Below the pieces are notes generated by a model. That model saw nothing but the letters and a program-made list of their open reading frames with translations, did not search any database and was not told the origin of the DNA. From Eubacterium sp. (GTDB lineage Bacteria; Bacillota; Clostridia; Oscillospirales; Acutalibacteraceae): a stretch of DNA of 5,001 nt. Where the stretch lies: contig JAIDJS010000050.1 in NCBI GenBank assembly GCA_029052085.1, forward strand, positions 1-5,001. The letters run 5' to 3'. A program made the position numbers and the translations under genes. Shown one piece after another: positions 1 to 4,998 of the stretch (within the stretch, counting starts at the first letter, position 1; every line of letters begins with the position of its first letter).

Positions 1-84
1 ATTCAATACTTATTTATAAATATTATATAAATATATATAATAATAAAATATATATAAATACATATATTGTTAATAAAAATCATA

Positions 85-113
85 TTGTATTCATCAAATA
101 ACTAATGTATAAT
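85..113 (+). promoter_or_regulatory. Sigma-A-type promoter of the LCP-like gene
   Basis: A TTGTAT -35 hexamer (85-90) and a perfect TATAAT -10 hexamer (108-113) are separated by exactly 17 bases, the ideal vegetative spacing. Transcription would begin near 120, giving a leader of about 60 bases before the start codon at 184. The DNA upstream (1-84) is almost pure A/T with alternating TATA runs, which may act as a bent or UP-like element; no gene is visible there. This is the only strong + strand promoter I see before the folate genes. Confidence 0.7.
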
Positions 114-183
114 GATAAGCAAGAAAAATGGAAAATAAACTTTTTTTAATTTATATATTGCTTTGATTTAAGAGGATGATAAA

Positions 184-1098
184 ATGCGATTATTTAAAAA
201 CCGCGGTGATATATATATTCCGTCAACAAAATTGAAATCCGATTTAGAACAGAAGATATTATTTGCTGCTCTTGCCTTTGTTGTTGTGTTTACAATTGTT
301 TTTTTAGCTGTTTTCGGAATTAAATATGAGTTTTCGGCAAAAAAATTTTTTAAACCGAATAACATTGAAATTGTGGAAGAGGATAATACAAAAAATCTGC
401 CTAATGTAAGCGGAAAACATAACTTTCTTTTTATTATGAATAATAAGGATACGGATGATGTTTATGTATGTTCTTTAATTCAGGCTGATCTTGATGATTT
501 GTCCTATTCTGTATGCACGATTGATGCAGAAACAGAAATTGACGGTAATAAAATTTCCGATATTTATAAAAAAGGCAATGCCGGAAATGTTTTAAATGCC
601 GTCAGCAGTTGTTTTGGAATAGAAATAGATTATTTTATAAGCCAGAATACAAAAGAATACAGGGATATATTTGATTATATGGGAAGCATAAATTATACGG
701 TTTCCGAGGATATAAGATACAAAGATAATTCTTATTATGGCTTTAATATAAAAGTGAGCAGCGGAAATCAAAATATAGACGGCGATATGTCTTCAAAATT
801 AATGAGATATTATTTAACACAGAAAAGATATGATTTGGTAAATGATTTGTTTTTAAATGCGTTGTCACAGCAGATTAATCCGGAAAATTATGAAAAAAGA
901 GAGAGGATTTTTTCAAGACTTATTGATAACTCGGTAACGAATATTACAATTAAGGATTATAACGAGGCTGATGATGAAATAAGAGTTTTAAGTGATGAAA
1001 CAACAGGTGCAGCGATTTATTCCGTTTCTCCTGTTTATGATGGTAATAAAATTGTTTCCTCATCCATTGATGAAATAAAAGGATATTTTGAAAAATAA
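184..1098 (+). CDS. Membrane-anchored divergent LCP (LytR-CpsA-Psr)-like protein
   Basis: This 304-residue protein has a short cytoplasmic N-terminus, one hydrophobic membrane segment at about residues 25-46 and an extracellular remainder, a type II topology. Residues about 79-230 follow the order of an LCP domain: a hydrophobic strand FLFIM (81-85), an acidic DTDD (89-92) where LCP proteins have their (R)SD motif, a strand ending TIDAET (112-117) in place of the usual SIPRDT, then GIEIDYFI (145-152) like the family's 'GIPIDYYV', and MRYYL (207-211) near the 'YVRYRK' position. LCP enzymes attach teichoic acids or other glycopolymers to peptidoglycan outside the membrane. The arginines and aspartates that bind the polyprenyl pyrophosphate are mostly absent here, so an attachment reaction is doubtful; a structural or regulatory envelope role is a guess. 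The start is set by AGAGG at 171-175, eight bases upstream. Residues about 231-304 match nothing I recognise. The assignment rests on remote pattern similarity. Confidence 0.6.
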   Translation: MRLFKNRGDIYIPSTKLKSDLEQKILFAALAFVVVFTIVFLAVFGIKYEFSAKKFFKPNNIEIVEEDNTKNLPNVSGKHNFLFIMNNKDTDDVYVCSLIQADLDDLSYSVCTIDAETEIDGNKISDIYKKGNAGNVLNAVSSCFGIEIDYFISQNTKEYRDIFDYMGSINYTVSEDIRYKDNSYYGFNIKVSSGNQNIDGDMSSKLMRYYLTQKRYDLVNDLFLNALSQQINPENYEKRERIFSRLIDNSVTNITIKDYNEADDEIRVLSDETTGAAIYSVSPVYDGNKIVSSSIDEIKGYFEK

Positions 1099-1120
1099 AA
1101 AATAGTATAAATTTTAAATA

Positions 1121-1145
1121 ATGCCTTGCAGGACACACAAGGTAT
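1121..1145 (+). other. Leader hairpin between the LCP-like gene and folE
   Basis: ATGCCTTG (1121-1128) and CAAGGTAT (1138-1145) form an 8-bp stem with one G-T wobble and a 9-base loop containing AGGA. No T-run follows, so it is not a standard intrinsic terminator. It lies about 40 bases before the folE start. It could be an mRNA stabiliser, a processing site or a remnant of a small repeat. The 84-bp gap is too short for, and does not resemble, a tetrahydrofolate riboswitch. Confidence 0.35.
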
Positions 1146-1182
1146 TCAAAATAATTTTGCTATGAAAGGCGCAGTAAAAAAT

Positions 1183-1752
1183 ATGATTACAGAAGAAAAT
1201 AAGAAAAAAATAGAAAAAGCCGTTAAGGAAATTCTTGAGGCGGTAGGGGAAAATCCCGAAAGAGCAGGTCTTATTGAAACGCCGAAAAGAGTTGCAAATA
1301 TGTATGAGGAAATATTTGCCGGATTAAGTGAAAATCCGGCAAAACATCTGAAATTTTTTGATGAAAAATCTAACGATGATATGGTTATTGTAAGAGATAT
1401 TCCGTTTGCTTCCATGTGTGAGCATCATCTTTTGCCTTTTGTAGGAAAGGCACATATTGCTTATATTCCAAGCGATAATAAGATAATCGGCTTATCAAAG
1501 CTTGCAAGAATTGTTGATAATTTTGCAAAAAAGCCACAGGTTCAGGAAAGATTAACGCATGATATTGCTGATTTTCTTGAAGAAAAGATGAATCCGAAGG
1601 GTGTTGCAGTGATTATTGAAGCAGAGCATATGTGTATGACAATAAGAGGAGCAAAAGCTCCTGGAAGCAAAACACAAACCTCTGCGTTAAGAGGAATTAT
1701 GCGTTCTGACTCAAGAACAAGATCAGAGGTTCTTGCTCTTCTTGATAAATAA
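1183..1752 (+). CDS. folE: GTP cyclohydrolase I (FolE)
   Basis: This enzyme opens the GTP ring and rearranges it to 7,8-dihydroneopterin triphosphate plus formate, the first step of folate synthesis; it works in the cytoplasm as a large oligomer. The 189-residue product aligns from memory along its whole length with Bacillus-type FolE (about 190 residues). Visible signatures are [11 protein letters not shown] (33-43), [10 protein letters not shown] (77-86), GLSKLARIV (103-111), KPQVQERLT (117-125) and [11 protein letters not shown] (146-156). The zinc ligands are C79, H82 and C151, with H149 as the catalytic histidine, so this is the zinc-dependent FolE and not FolE2. I chose the ATG at 1183 because it matches the family N-terminus. 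Its AAAGG (1165-1169) is rather distant, at 13 bases. An in-frame ATG at 1162 and a TTG at 1126 lie upstream but have no well-placed ribosome site. No convincing promoter lies in the 84-bp gap upstream, so transcription may come from the promoter at 85-113. folP follows after 16 bases. Confidence 0.96.
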   Translation: MITEENKKKIEKAVKEILEAVGENPERAGLIETPKRVANMYEEIFAGLSENPAKHLKFFDEKSNDDMVIVRDIPFASMCEHHLLPFVGKAHIAYIPSDNKIIGLSKLARIVDNFAKKPQVQERLTHDIADFLEEKMNPKGVAVIIEAEHMCMTIRGAKAPGSKTQTSALRGIMRSDSRTRSEVLALLDK

Positions 1753-1768
1753 AAAAGGAGTATAAAAA

Positions 1769-2572
1769 ATGATTTGGAATTGCGGCAAACATAAAATTGA
1801 ATATGGAAAAAAAGTATTAATAATGGGAATTGTAAATGTTACCCCTGATTCTTTTTCAGACGGCGGAGATAATTTTGTTCCTGAAAAGGCTGTGCAGACG
1901 GCTTTGAAAATGGAAAAAGAGGGTGCGGATATCATTGATATCGGAGGGCAGTCTACTCGTCCCGGGCATATTCCTGTTTCAGATAAAGAGGAATGGAGTC
2001 GTCTTGAGCCTGTTTTAAAAAAATTAATGGGTAAGATTTCTGTTCCTGTTTCTGTTGATACATATTATCCATATGTAGCTGAAAAGGCTGTAAAAGCAGG
2101 CGCAGCCATTATTAATGATGTTTCGGGTGTTATCAGTAAGGATATGGCAAAAGTCGTTAAAAACAGCAATGCAGGCTGGATAATTATGCACAACGGAGAT
2201 GGAGATATAGCTGAGGTAAAAGAATTCTTTGAAAAAGCAGTAAAAGAAGCAGAAGAACTTGGTATTCATAAAAATCAGATTTGTTTGGATATGGGCATCG
2301 GATTCGGTAAAAATAGGCAGCAGGATATGAGCCTTATTTCCAATATTACAATATACAAATTAAAGGAATTTCCTCTTCTTTTAGGAACAAGCAGAAAGCG
2401 AGTAATAAAAGAGGGAACAGGTCAGGAAAATCCGAAAATGCGTATTTATGGGAATATAGCGGCAGATACCGCGGCAATTTTCGGCGGCGTTGATATTATC
2501 AGACTTCACGATGTAGAAAAGGAAAAACAGGGAATTTATATGGCGGAAGCACTGAAGAAAAACGTAAAATGA
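1769..2572 (+). CDS. folP: Dihydropteroate synthase (FolP)
   Basis: This enzyme condenses 6-hydroxymethyl-7,8-dihydropterin pyrophosphate with p-aminobenzoate to give dihydropteroate; it is the sulfonamide target. The protein has 267 residues, normal for this TIM-barrel family. Motifs run in the expected order: GIVNVTPDSFSDGG (20-33), DIGGQSTRPG (57-66), SVDT (95-98), NDVSG (116-120), LDMGIGFGK (173-181), GTSRKR (206-211) and RLHDV (245-249). The pterin and phosphate contacts known for the family are present as N23, D97, N116, D174, K210, R245 and H247. One small oddity is LDMG where most members have LDPG. The loop after IIMH (138-141) reads NGDGD rather than the common MRG-type sequence. 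AAGGAG at 1755-1760 sits eight bases before the ATG, a very good translation start, and the gene begins 16 bases after the folE stop. The next gene, folB, is 182 bases away, separated by the repeat pair. Confidence 0.96.
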   Translation: MIWNCGKHKIEYGKKVLIMGIVNVTPDSFSDGGDNFVPEKAVQTALKMEKEGADIIDIGGQSTRPGHIPVSDKEEWSRLEPVLKKLMGKISVPVSVDTYYPYVAEKAVKAGAAIINDVSGVISKDMAKVVKNSNAGWIIMHNGDGDIAEVKEFFEKAVKEAEELGIHKNQICLDMGIGFGKNRQQDMSLISNITIYKLKEFPLLLGTSRKRVIKEGTGQENPKMRIYGNIAADTAAIFGGVDIIRLHDVEKEKQGIYMAEALKKNVK

Positions 2573-2609
2573 ATATAGATTTATGAAGGGGACGGTTTAC
2601 CGTACCGAT

Positions 2610-2676
2610 GAATCCCTCCGACTGCACAAAGTGCAGCCACCTCCCTTTAACAAGGGAGGCACAGAGGTATATTGAT
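2610..2676. repeat. 67-bp palindrome-rich repeat, copy 1
   Basis: This is the first of two identical 67-bp units, with a period of 74 bp. It contains two hairpins: CTGCAC/GTGCAG with an AAA loop (2622-2636), and an 8-bp CCTCCCTT/AAGGGAGG stem with a TAAC loop (2640-2659). The unit ends in AGAGGTATATTGAT, which includes a Shine-Dalgarno-like AGAGG (2663-2667). It is more GC-rich than the surrounding genes. A further palindromic piece just before it, ACGGT-TT-ACCGT (2592-2603), has no counterpart before copy 2. From general knowledge, palindromes of this style (paired CTCC/GGAG arms around a small hairpin) are scattered between genes in many clostridial genomes. Whether this one is dispersed cannot be judged from one window. 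Confidence 0.9.
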
Positions 2677-2724
2677 ATGAAAGGAATCCCTCCGACTGCA
2701 CAAAGTGCAGCCACCTCCCTTTAA
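2677..2724 (+). other. Possible 15-codon upstream mini-ORF between the repeats
   Basis: An ATG at 2677 directly follows copy 1 and has AGAGG (2663-2667) nine bases upstream, a better ribosome-binding layout than folB's own ATG has. The frame reads MKGIPPTAQSAATSL and stops at TAA (2722-2724), which falls exactly in the TAAC loop of the large hairpin of copy 2. It may simply be a by-product of the duplication. If translated, it would put ribosomes just upstream of folB. No conservation evidence is available. Confidence 0.2.
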
Positions 2725-2750
2725 CAAGGGAGGCACAGAGGTATATTGAT
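2684..2750. repeat. 67-bp palindrome-rich repeat, copy 2
   Basis: This copy is identical at every base to copy 1 and is separated from it by seven bases (2677-2683). Its hairpins are CTGCAC/GTGCAG (2696-2710) and CCTCCCTT/AAGGGAGG (2714-2733). It abuts folB: its terminal AGAGG (2737-2741) is the only Shine-Dalgarno-like sequence near the folB start that is not inside a stem. A second purine run, AAGGGAGG (2726-2733), is buried in the stem. The perfect identity points to a recent tandem duplication or to ongoing homogenisation. Confidence 0.9.
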
Positions 2751-2754
2751 TATT

Positions 2755-3129
2755 ATGGATAAAATTTTAATTAAAGGCTTAAAGCTGTTTGCTTATCACG
2801 GAGTCAATCCCGAAGAAAAGGAAAACGGTCAGAATTTTATTTTTGATATTGAATTGTCTGTTAATATGACCAGGGCTTGCAAAAGTGATTGTGTTGAAGA
2901 TACCGTTAGTTATGCAAAGGTAGTTAAAACCGTTCGCCGTGTATTTACAGCAGAAAAATATGATTTGCTTGAAAAGTGTGCACAGGTGGTTTGCGATGCA
3001 GTTTTTGAAGAATATCCTGATGTGTTTGCTATTGAATTAACATTAAAAAAGCCGGAAGCACCTGTTTCGGCAGAATTTGAATATATGGGTGTTCATATTT
3101 CACGCAGCAGAGGAGAAAATGAAAGTTGA
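2755..3129 (+). CDS. folB: Dihydroneopterin aldolase (FolB)
   Basis: This enzyme cleaves 7,8-dihydroneopterin to 6-hydroxymethyl-7,8-dihydropterin and glycolaldehyde, supplying FolK. The 124-residue length is typical of the family, which forms ring-shaped oligomers of small tunnelling-fold subunits. The start MDKILIKGLKLFAYHGV (1-17) closely resembles other Gram-positive FolB N-termini. Visible active-site positions are E21 after the YHG motif, Y53 in VSYAKV, E73 in LLEKCA, and K99 in LKKPEAPV. I chose the ATG at 2755 by family alignment, although AGAGG (2737-2741) is then 13 bases away. A TTG at 2746 would be only four bases from it and would add MII to the N-terminus; it cannot be excluded. 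The stop codon overlaps the folK start (TTGA, 3126-3129), so the two are likely translationally coupled. The repeat pair directly upstream may affect its expression. Confidence 0.94.
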   Translation: MDKILIKGLKLFAYHGVNPEEKENGQNFIFDIELSVNMTRACKSDCVEDTVSYAKVVKTVRRVFTAEKYDLLEKCAQVVCDAVFEEYPDVFAIELTLKKPEAPVSAEFEYMGVHISRSRGENES

Positions 3130-3623
3130 GATATATACTTGGAATCGGTACAAATATAGGAAACCGAAAGGAAAATATAGAAAAATGTATTGATGCTATC
3201 AATTTAACACCCTATACGGATGTATTGATACGTTCCGGAATTTATGAAACAGAGCCTGTCGGCTATGCAAGGCAGCAGAACTTCTATAATTGCAATGTGC
3301 TTGTTGAAAGTGCTCTTGAACCGCATGAAATGCTTGGCATGTGCCTTGGAATTGAAAGCGGCTTCGGAAGAATAAGGGCAATAAAAAACGGTCCGCGCAT
3401 TCTGGATCTGGATTTATTGATGGCAGAGGATTATAAAGCAAATACAAAAAATTTAACCTGCCCTCATCCAAGAATGATGGAAAGGCGTTTTGTGCTGCAG
3501 CCGCTGCTTGATATTTTTGAAAACGGAATCGTTTTCGGAAAGGATATCAAACCTTTTCTTGATAAAATTGATGGTCAGGATGTAACAAAAATTGAAGAAA
3601 AAATTGATTACAATATTATGTAA
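3126..3623 (+). CDS. folK: 2-amino-4-hydroxy-6-hydroxymethyldihydropteridine pyrophosphokinase (FolK, HPPK)
   Basis: This enzyme transfers pyrophosphate from ATP to 6-hydroxymethyl-7,8-dihydropterin, making the substrate of FolP. The product is 165 residues, close to the family norm of about 160. Signatures are GIGTNIGNRKENI (6-18), YETEPVG (40-46), QNFYNCNVLVES (51-62), the HPPK block GPRILDLDLL (89-98) with the two magnesium-binding aspartates D94 and D96, and PHPRMMERRFVLQPLLDI (113-130). The usual RWGPR reads KNGPR here, losing a tryptophan found in many homologues. The start is a TTG: an in-frame TGA at 3120-3122 rules out anything further upstream, and AGGAG (3111-3115) lies 10 bases before it. 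The ATG at 3119 is in another frame. The TTG overlaps the folB stop, which indicates translational coupling. It is the last gene of the set, with the terminator stem beginning inside its stop codon. Confidence 0.96.
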   Translation: MRYILGIGTNIGNRKENIEKCIDAINLTPYTDVLIRSGIYETEPVGYARQQNFYNCNVLVESALEPHEMLGMCLGIESGFGRIRAIKNGPRILDLDLLMAEDYKANTKNLTCPHPRMMERRFVLQPLLDIFENGIVFGKDIKPFLDKIDGQDVTKIEEKIDYNIM

Positions 3624-3649
3624 AGGGGCATTTTTATGCCCCTTTTTTT
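3622..3649 (+). terminator. Intrinsic terminator after folK
   Basis: AAAGGGGCAT (3622-3631) pairs over 10 bp with ATGCCCCTTT (3636-3645) around a TTTT loop, and a T-run extends to 3649. An outer ATGTAA/TTACAT pair (3618-3623 and 3651-3656) could lengthen the stem. It ends the folate transcript immediately after the folK stop. On the - strand the same stem starts just past the small-protein stop and is preceded by an A-run, but its own T-run is short, so it may work in both directions with lower efficiency there. Confidence 0.92.
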
Positions 3650-3650
3650 G

Positions 3651-3827
3651 TTACATAAATGAAGAAACAGTATCTACAAAATCTGAAACTTTATTTACGG
3701 CTTTCTGCATTGTTTTCTTTGTGTTTTTGCTGTTTGATCCCATTGAAGATGTTGCTGCTGCAACTGCTGAACCTACTGCCATTGCAACGCCAACGCCTTT
3801 AATGATATTCGCTGTCTTTTTTTTCAT
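3651..3827 (-). CDS. Small Gly/Ala-rich conserved-type protein, 58 residues, function unknown
   Basis: The reverse strand holds a short open frame with a textbook ribosome site: AGGAG (3836-3840) lies eight bases before the ATG at 3827-3825. The protein starts MKKKTANIIKGVGVAMAVG (1-19), continues as the Ala/Ser-rich segment SAVAAATSSMGSNS (20-33), then a basic stretch KNTKKTMQKAVNKVSDF (34-50), and ends in VDTVSSFM. The GVGVAMAVGSAVAAA segment (about 11-25) could be a weak membrane helix with a GxG pattern. The rest looks like an amphipathic helix, reminiscent of tiny YtxH-like proteins of Firmicutes. I recall similar small proteins in clostridia but know of no assigned function. The stop TAA (3651-3653) abuts the folK terminator. 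The gene lies downstream of fba but behind that gene's terminator, so it is probably expressed from its own promoter. Confidence 0.75.
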   Translation of the reverse strand: MKKKTANIIKGVGVAMAVGSAVAAATSSMGSNSKNTKKTMQKAVNKVSDFVDTVSSFM

Positions 3828-3853
3828 AATTTTTTCTCCTCAATTCATAATTC

Positions 3854-3871
3854 TGCACATTTTTTTGTGCA
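3854..3871 (-). other. Hairpin in the leader of the small-protein gene
   Basis: TGCACA (3854-3859) and TGTGCA (3866-3871) form a 6-bp stem with a six-base homopolymer loop (T on the + strand, A on the - strand). It lies about 14 bases upstream of the AGGAG site of the small gene. It has no T-run on the - strand and so is not a terminator there. It could stabilise the mRNA or tune translation, but it may also be chance in AT-rich DNA. Confidence 0.3.
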
Positions 3872-3895
3872 ATACTATTGTTTGCGAAGAATGAA

Positions 3896-3925
3896 ATTTT
3901 AAAAGTTAAAATAAATGCTATTCAA
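3896..3925 (-). promoter_or_regulatory. Candidate promoter of the small-protein gene
   Basis: Read on the - strand, TTGAAT (3925-3920) and TAAAAT (3901-3896) are separated by 18 bases. They match four and five positions of the -35 and -10 consensus. Transcription would start near 3889, giving a leader of about 60 bases. A perfect TATAAT also occurs at 3996-3991 on this strand but lacks a good -35 element. In DNA this AT-rich such matches arise by chance, so support is moderate. Confidence 0.4.
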
Positions 3926-4025
3926 TACTATTTTTAGTAAAAAAGAAAGTTTTTAAAGGATATATTTATAATATTTGAAGGTATGCTGCAATTATAAAAA
4001 TGGAAATTTATGTTTAATTAAAAAT

Positions 4026-4068
4026 AAAAAAAGCAATGCGAAAACATTTCTGTTTCTGCATTGCTTTT
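4026..4068 (-). terminator. Intrinsic terminator after the aldolase gene
   Basis: On the - strand, the arms at 4068-4058 and 4039-4029 pair over 11 bp around a GCATTGC/GCAATGC core. Inner AAACA/TGTTT pairing (4042-4046 with 4051-4055) extends the hairpin with small bulges. The 3' side runs into seven T's (4032-4026) and then a further ATTTTTAATT. It starts 13 bases past the fba stop. It should isolate fba from the small gene downstream. Confidence 0.92.
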
Positions 4069-4081
4069 AAATTAATTGTTA

Positions 4082-4951
4082 TCAGTCGTTTGCTTTGCCT
4101 ATTGAACCGAAGAGCTCCATTTTTTCCTTAACTGTTGCTCTGATTGCTTCAGCGCCCGGTGCAAGAAGCTTACGAGGGTCAAATCCCTTGCCCTGTAAAT
4201 CCTTGCCTTCTTCAATATATTTGCGTGTTGCTTCCTGGAATGAAAGCTGACATTCTGTGTTTACATTGATTTTTGAAACGCCAAGGTCAATTGCTTTTTT
4301 TATCATATCCTCAGGAATACCTGTGCCGCCGTGAAGAACAAGAGGCATAATGCCTGTTTTCTGCTGAATAGCGTCAAGTGTGTCAAAGGAAAGACCTGCC
4401 CAATGTTCCGGGTATTTGCCGTGAATATTGCCGATACCGGCTGCAAGCATATCAACGCCAAGGTCAGCAACCATTTTGCATTCCTCAGGGTCTGCACATT
4501 CGCCTGCGCCGACAACGCCGTCTTCCTCACCGCCGATAGATCCTACCTCAGCCTCGATGGAAAGACCAAGAGCGTGAGCAACATTTACAAGCTCTGTTGT
4601 TTTAGCAACATTTTCTTCAATAGGATAATGTGAACCATCAAACATAATGGAAGTAAATCCAGCTTTAATACATTTGTAGCAGCCTTCGTATGAGCCGTGG
4701 TCAAGGTGAAGTGCAACAGGAACTGTAATTCCAAGCTCCTCGTCCATTGCTTTAACCATAGCGGCAACTGTTTTAAAGCCTGTCATATATTTACCTGCGC
4801 CTTCTGAAACACCAAGAATAACAGGGCTGTTTAATTCCTGTGCAGTTAAAAGAACAGATTTTGTCCATTCAAGGTTATTGATGTTGAACTGGCCAACAGC
4901 ATAATGACCTGCTTTTGCTTTTTTAAGCATTTCGGTTGCAGAAACTAACAT
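4082..4951 (-). CDS. fba: Class II fructose-1,6-bisphosphate aldolase
   Basis: This zinc-dependent cytoplasmic enzyme splits fructose 1,6-bisphosphate into glyceraldehyde 3-phosphate and dihydroxyacetone phosphate in glycolysis, and runs in reverse in gluconeogenesis. The 289-residue length suits the Gram-positive class II type. Motifs are GQFNINNLEW (20-29), HLDHGS (82-87) with catalytic D84 and zinc ligand H85, FDGSHYPIEENV (104-115), EAEVGSIGGEEDG (133-145), GNIHGKYP (174-181) with zinc ligand H177, LHGGTG (206-211) with zinc ligand H207, and KINVNTE (227-233) for substrate phosphate binding. Tagatose-bisphosphate aldolases (GatY/KbaY) share this fold. The overall sequence looks like clostridial Fba and no galactitol or tagatose genes are nearby, so Fba is preferred. 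AAGGAG (4966-4961) sits nine bases before the ATG. It is transcribed alone from the right, towards the folate gene set, and its base and codon use resemble a highly expressed gene. Its terminator follows directly. Confidence 0.95.
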   Translation of the reverse strand: MLVSATEMLKKAKAGHYAVGQFNINNLEWTKSVLLTAQELNSPVILGVSEGAGKYMTGFKTVAAMVKAMDEELGITVPVALHLDHGSYEGCYKCIKAGFTSIMFDGSHYPIEENVAKTTELVNVAHALGLSIEAEVGSIGGEEDGVVGAGECADPEECKMVADLGVDMLAAGIGNIHGKYPEHWAGLSFDTLDAIQQKTGIMPLVLHGGTGIPEDMIKKAIDLGVSKINVNTECQLSFQEATRKYIEEGKDLQGKGFDPRKLLAPGAEAIRATVKEKMELFGSIGKAND

Positions 4952-4992
4952 AATAAGTATCTCCTTAATATTAATTATAATTTTACTATGAT

Positions 4993-4998
4993 ATTATA
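4993..4998 (-). promoter_or_regulatory. Candidate -10 element of the aldolase promoter
   Basis: On the - strand a perfect TATAAT lies at 4998-4993, directly preceded by TG. It would start transcription near 4986, about 35 bases before the fba ATG. The -35 hexamer would fall beyond the window edge and cannot be checked. A second TATAAT at 4979-4974 lies closer, but its -35 position, at the window edge, shows no good match. Confidence 0.5.

Noticed and set aside
1..84. Origin-like or phage-like AT-rich tract
   Set aside because: It is only TATA-rich upstream DNA with no DnaA-box cluster, iterons or gene remnants that I can see.
1098..1183. Tetrahydrofolate riboswitch upstream of folE
   Set aside because: The gap is only 84 bases and lacks the pseudoknotted multi-stem layout; one simple hairpin is present.
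2583..2675. A 30-codon + strand frame through repeat copy 1
   Set aside because: It has no Shine-Dalgarno sequence before its ATG and consists of repeat sequence only.
2499..2714. A 71-codon - strand open frame across the folP end and the repeats
   Set aside because: It lies antisense to folP and the palindromic repeat, has no ribosome site and matches no family. Such frames are typical artefacts of repeats.
2610..2750. CRISPR array or attenuator
   Set aside because: There are only two copies, with a seven-base spacer and a 67-bp unit, and no cas genes, so CRISPR is excluded. The stems are not followed by T-runs, so they are not standard terminators on the + strand.
3592..3894. A 100-codon + strand open frame downstream of folK
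   Set aside because: It starts inside folK, runs through the folK terminator and is antisense to the small - strand gene, which has a far better ribosome site. Its low-complexity content is the complement of Ala/Gly codons.
3926..3939. TACTA/TAGTA inverted repeat as a terminator or operator
   Set aside because: It is a five-bp, almost all-AT stem in very AT-rich DNA, well within chance expectation.
4331..4633. A 100-codon + strand frame inside fba
   Set aside because: It is antisense to a fully canonical aldolase gene, with no ribosome site or recognisable product.
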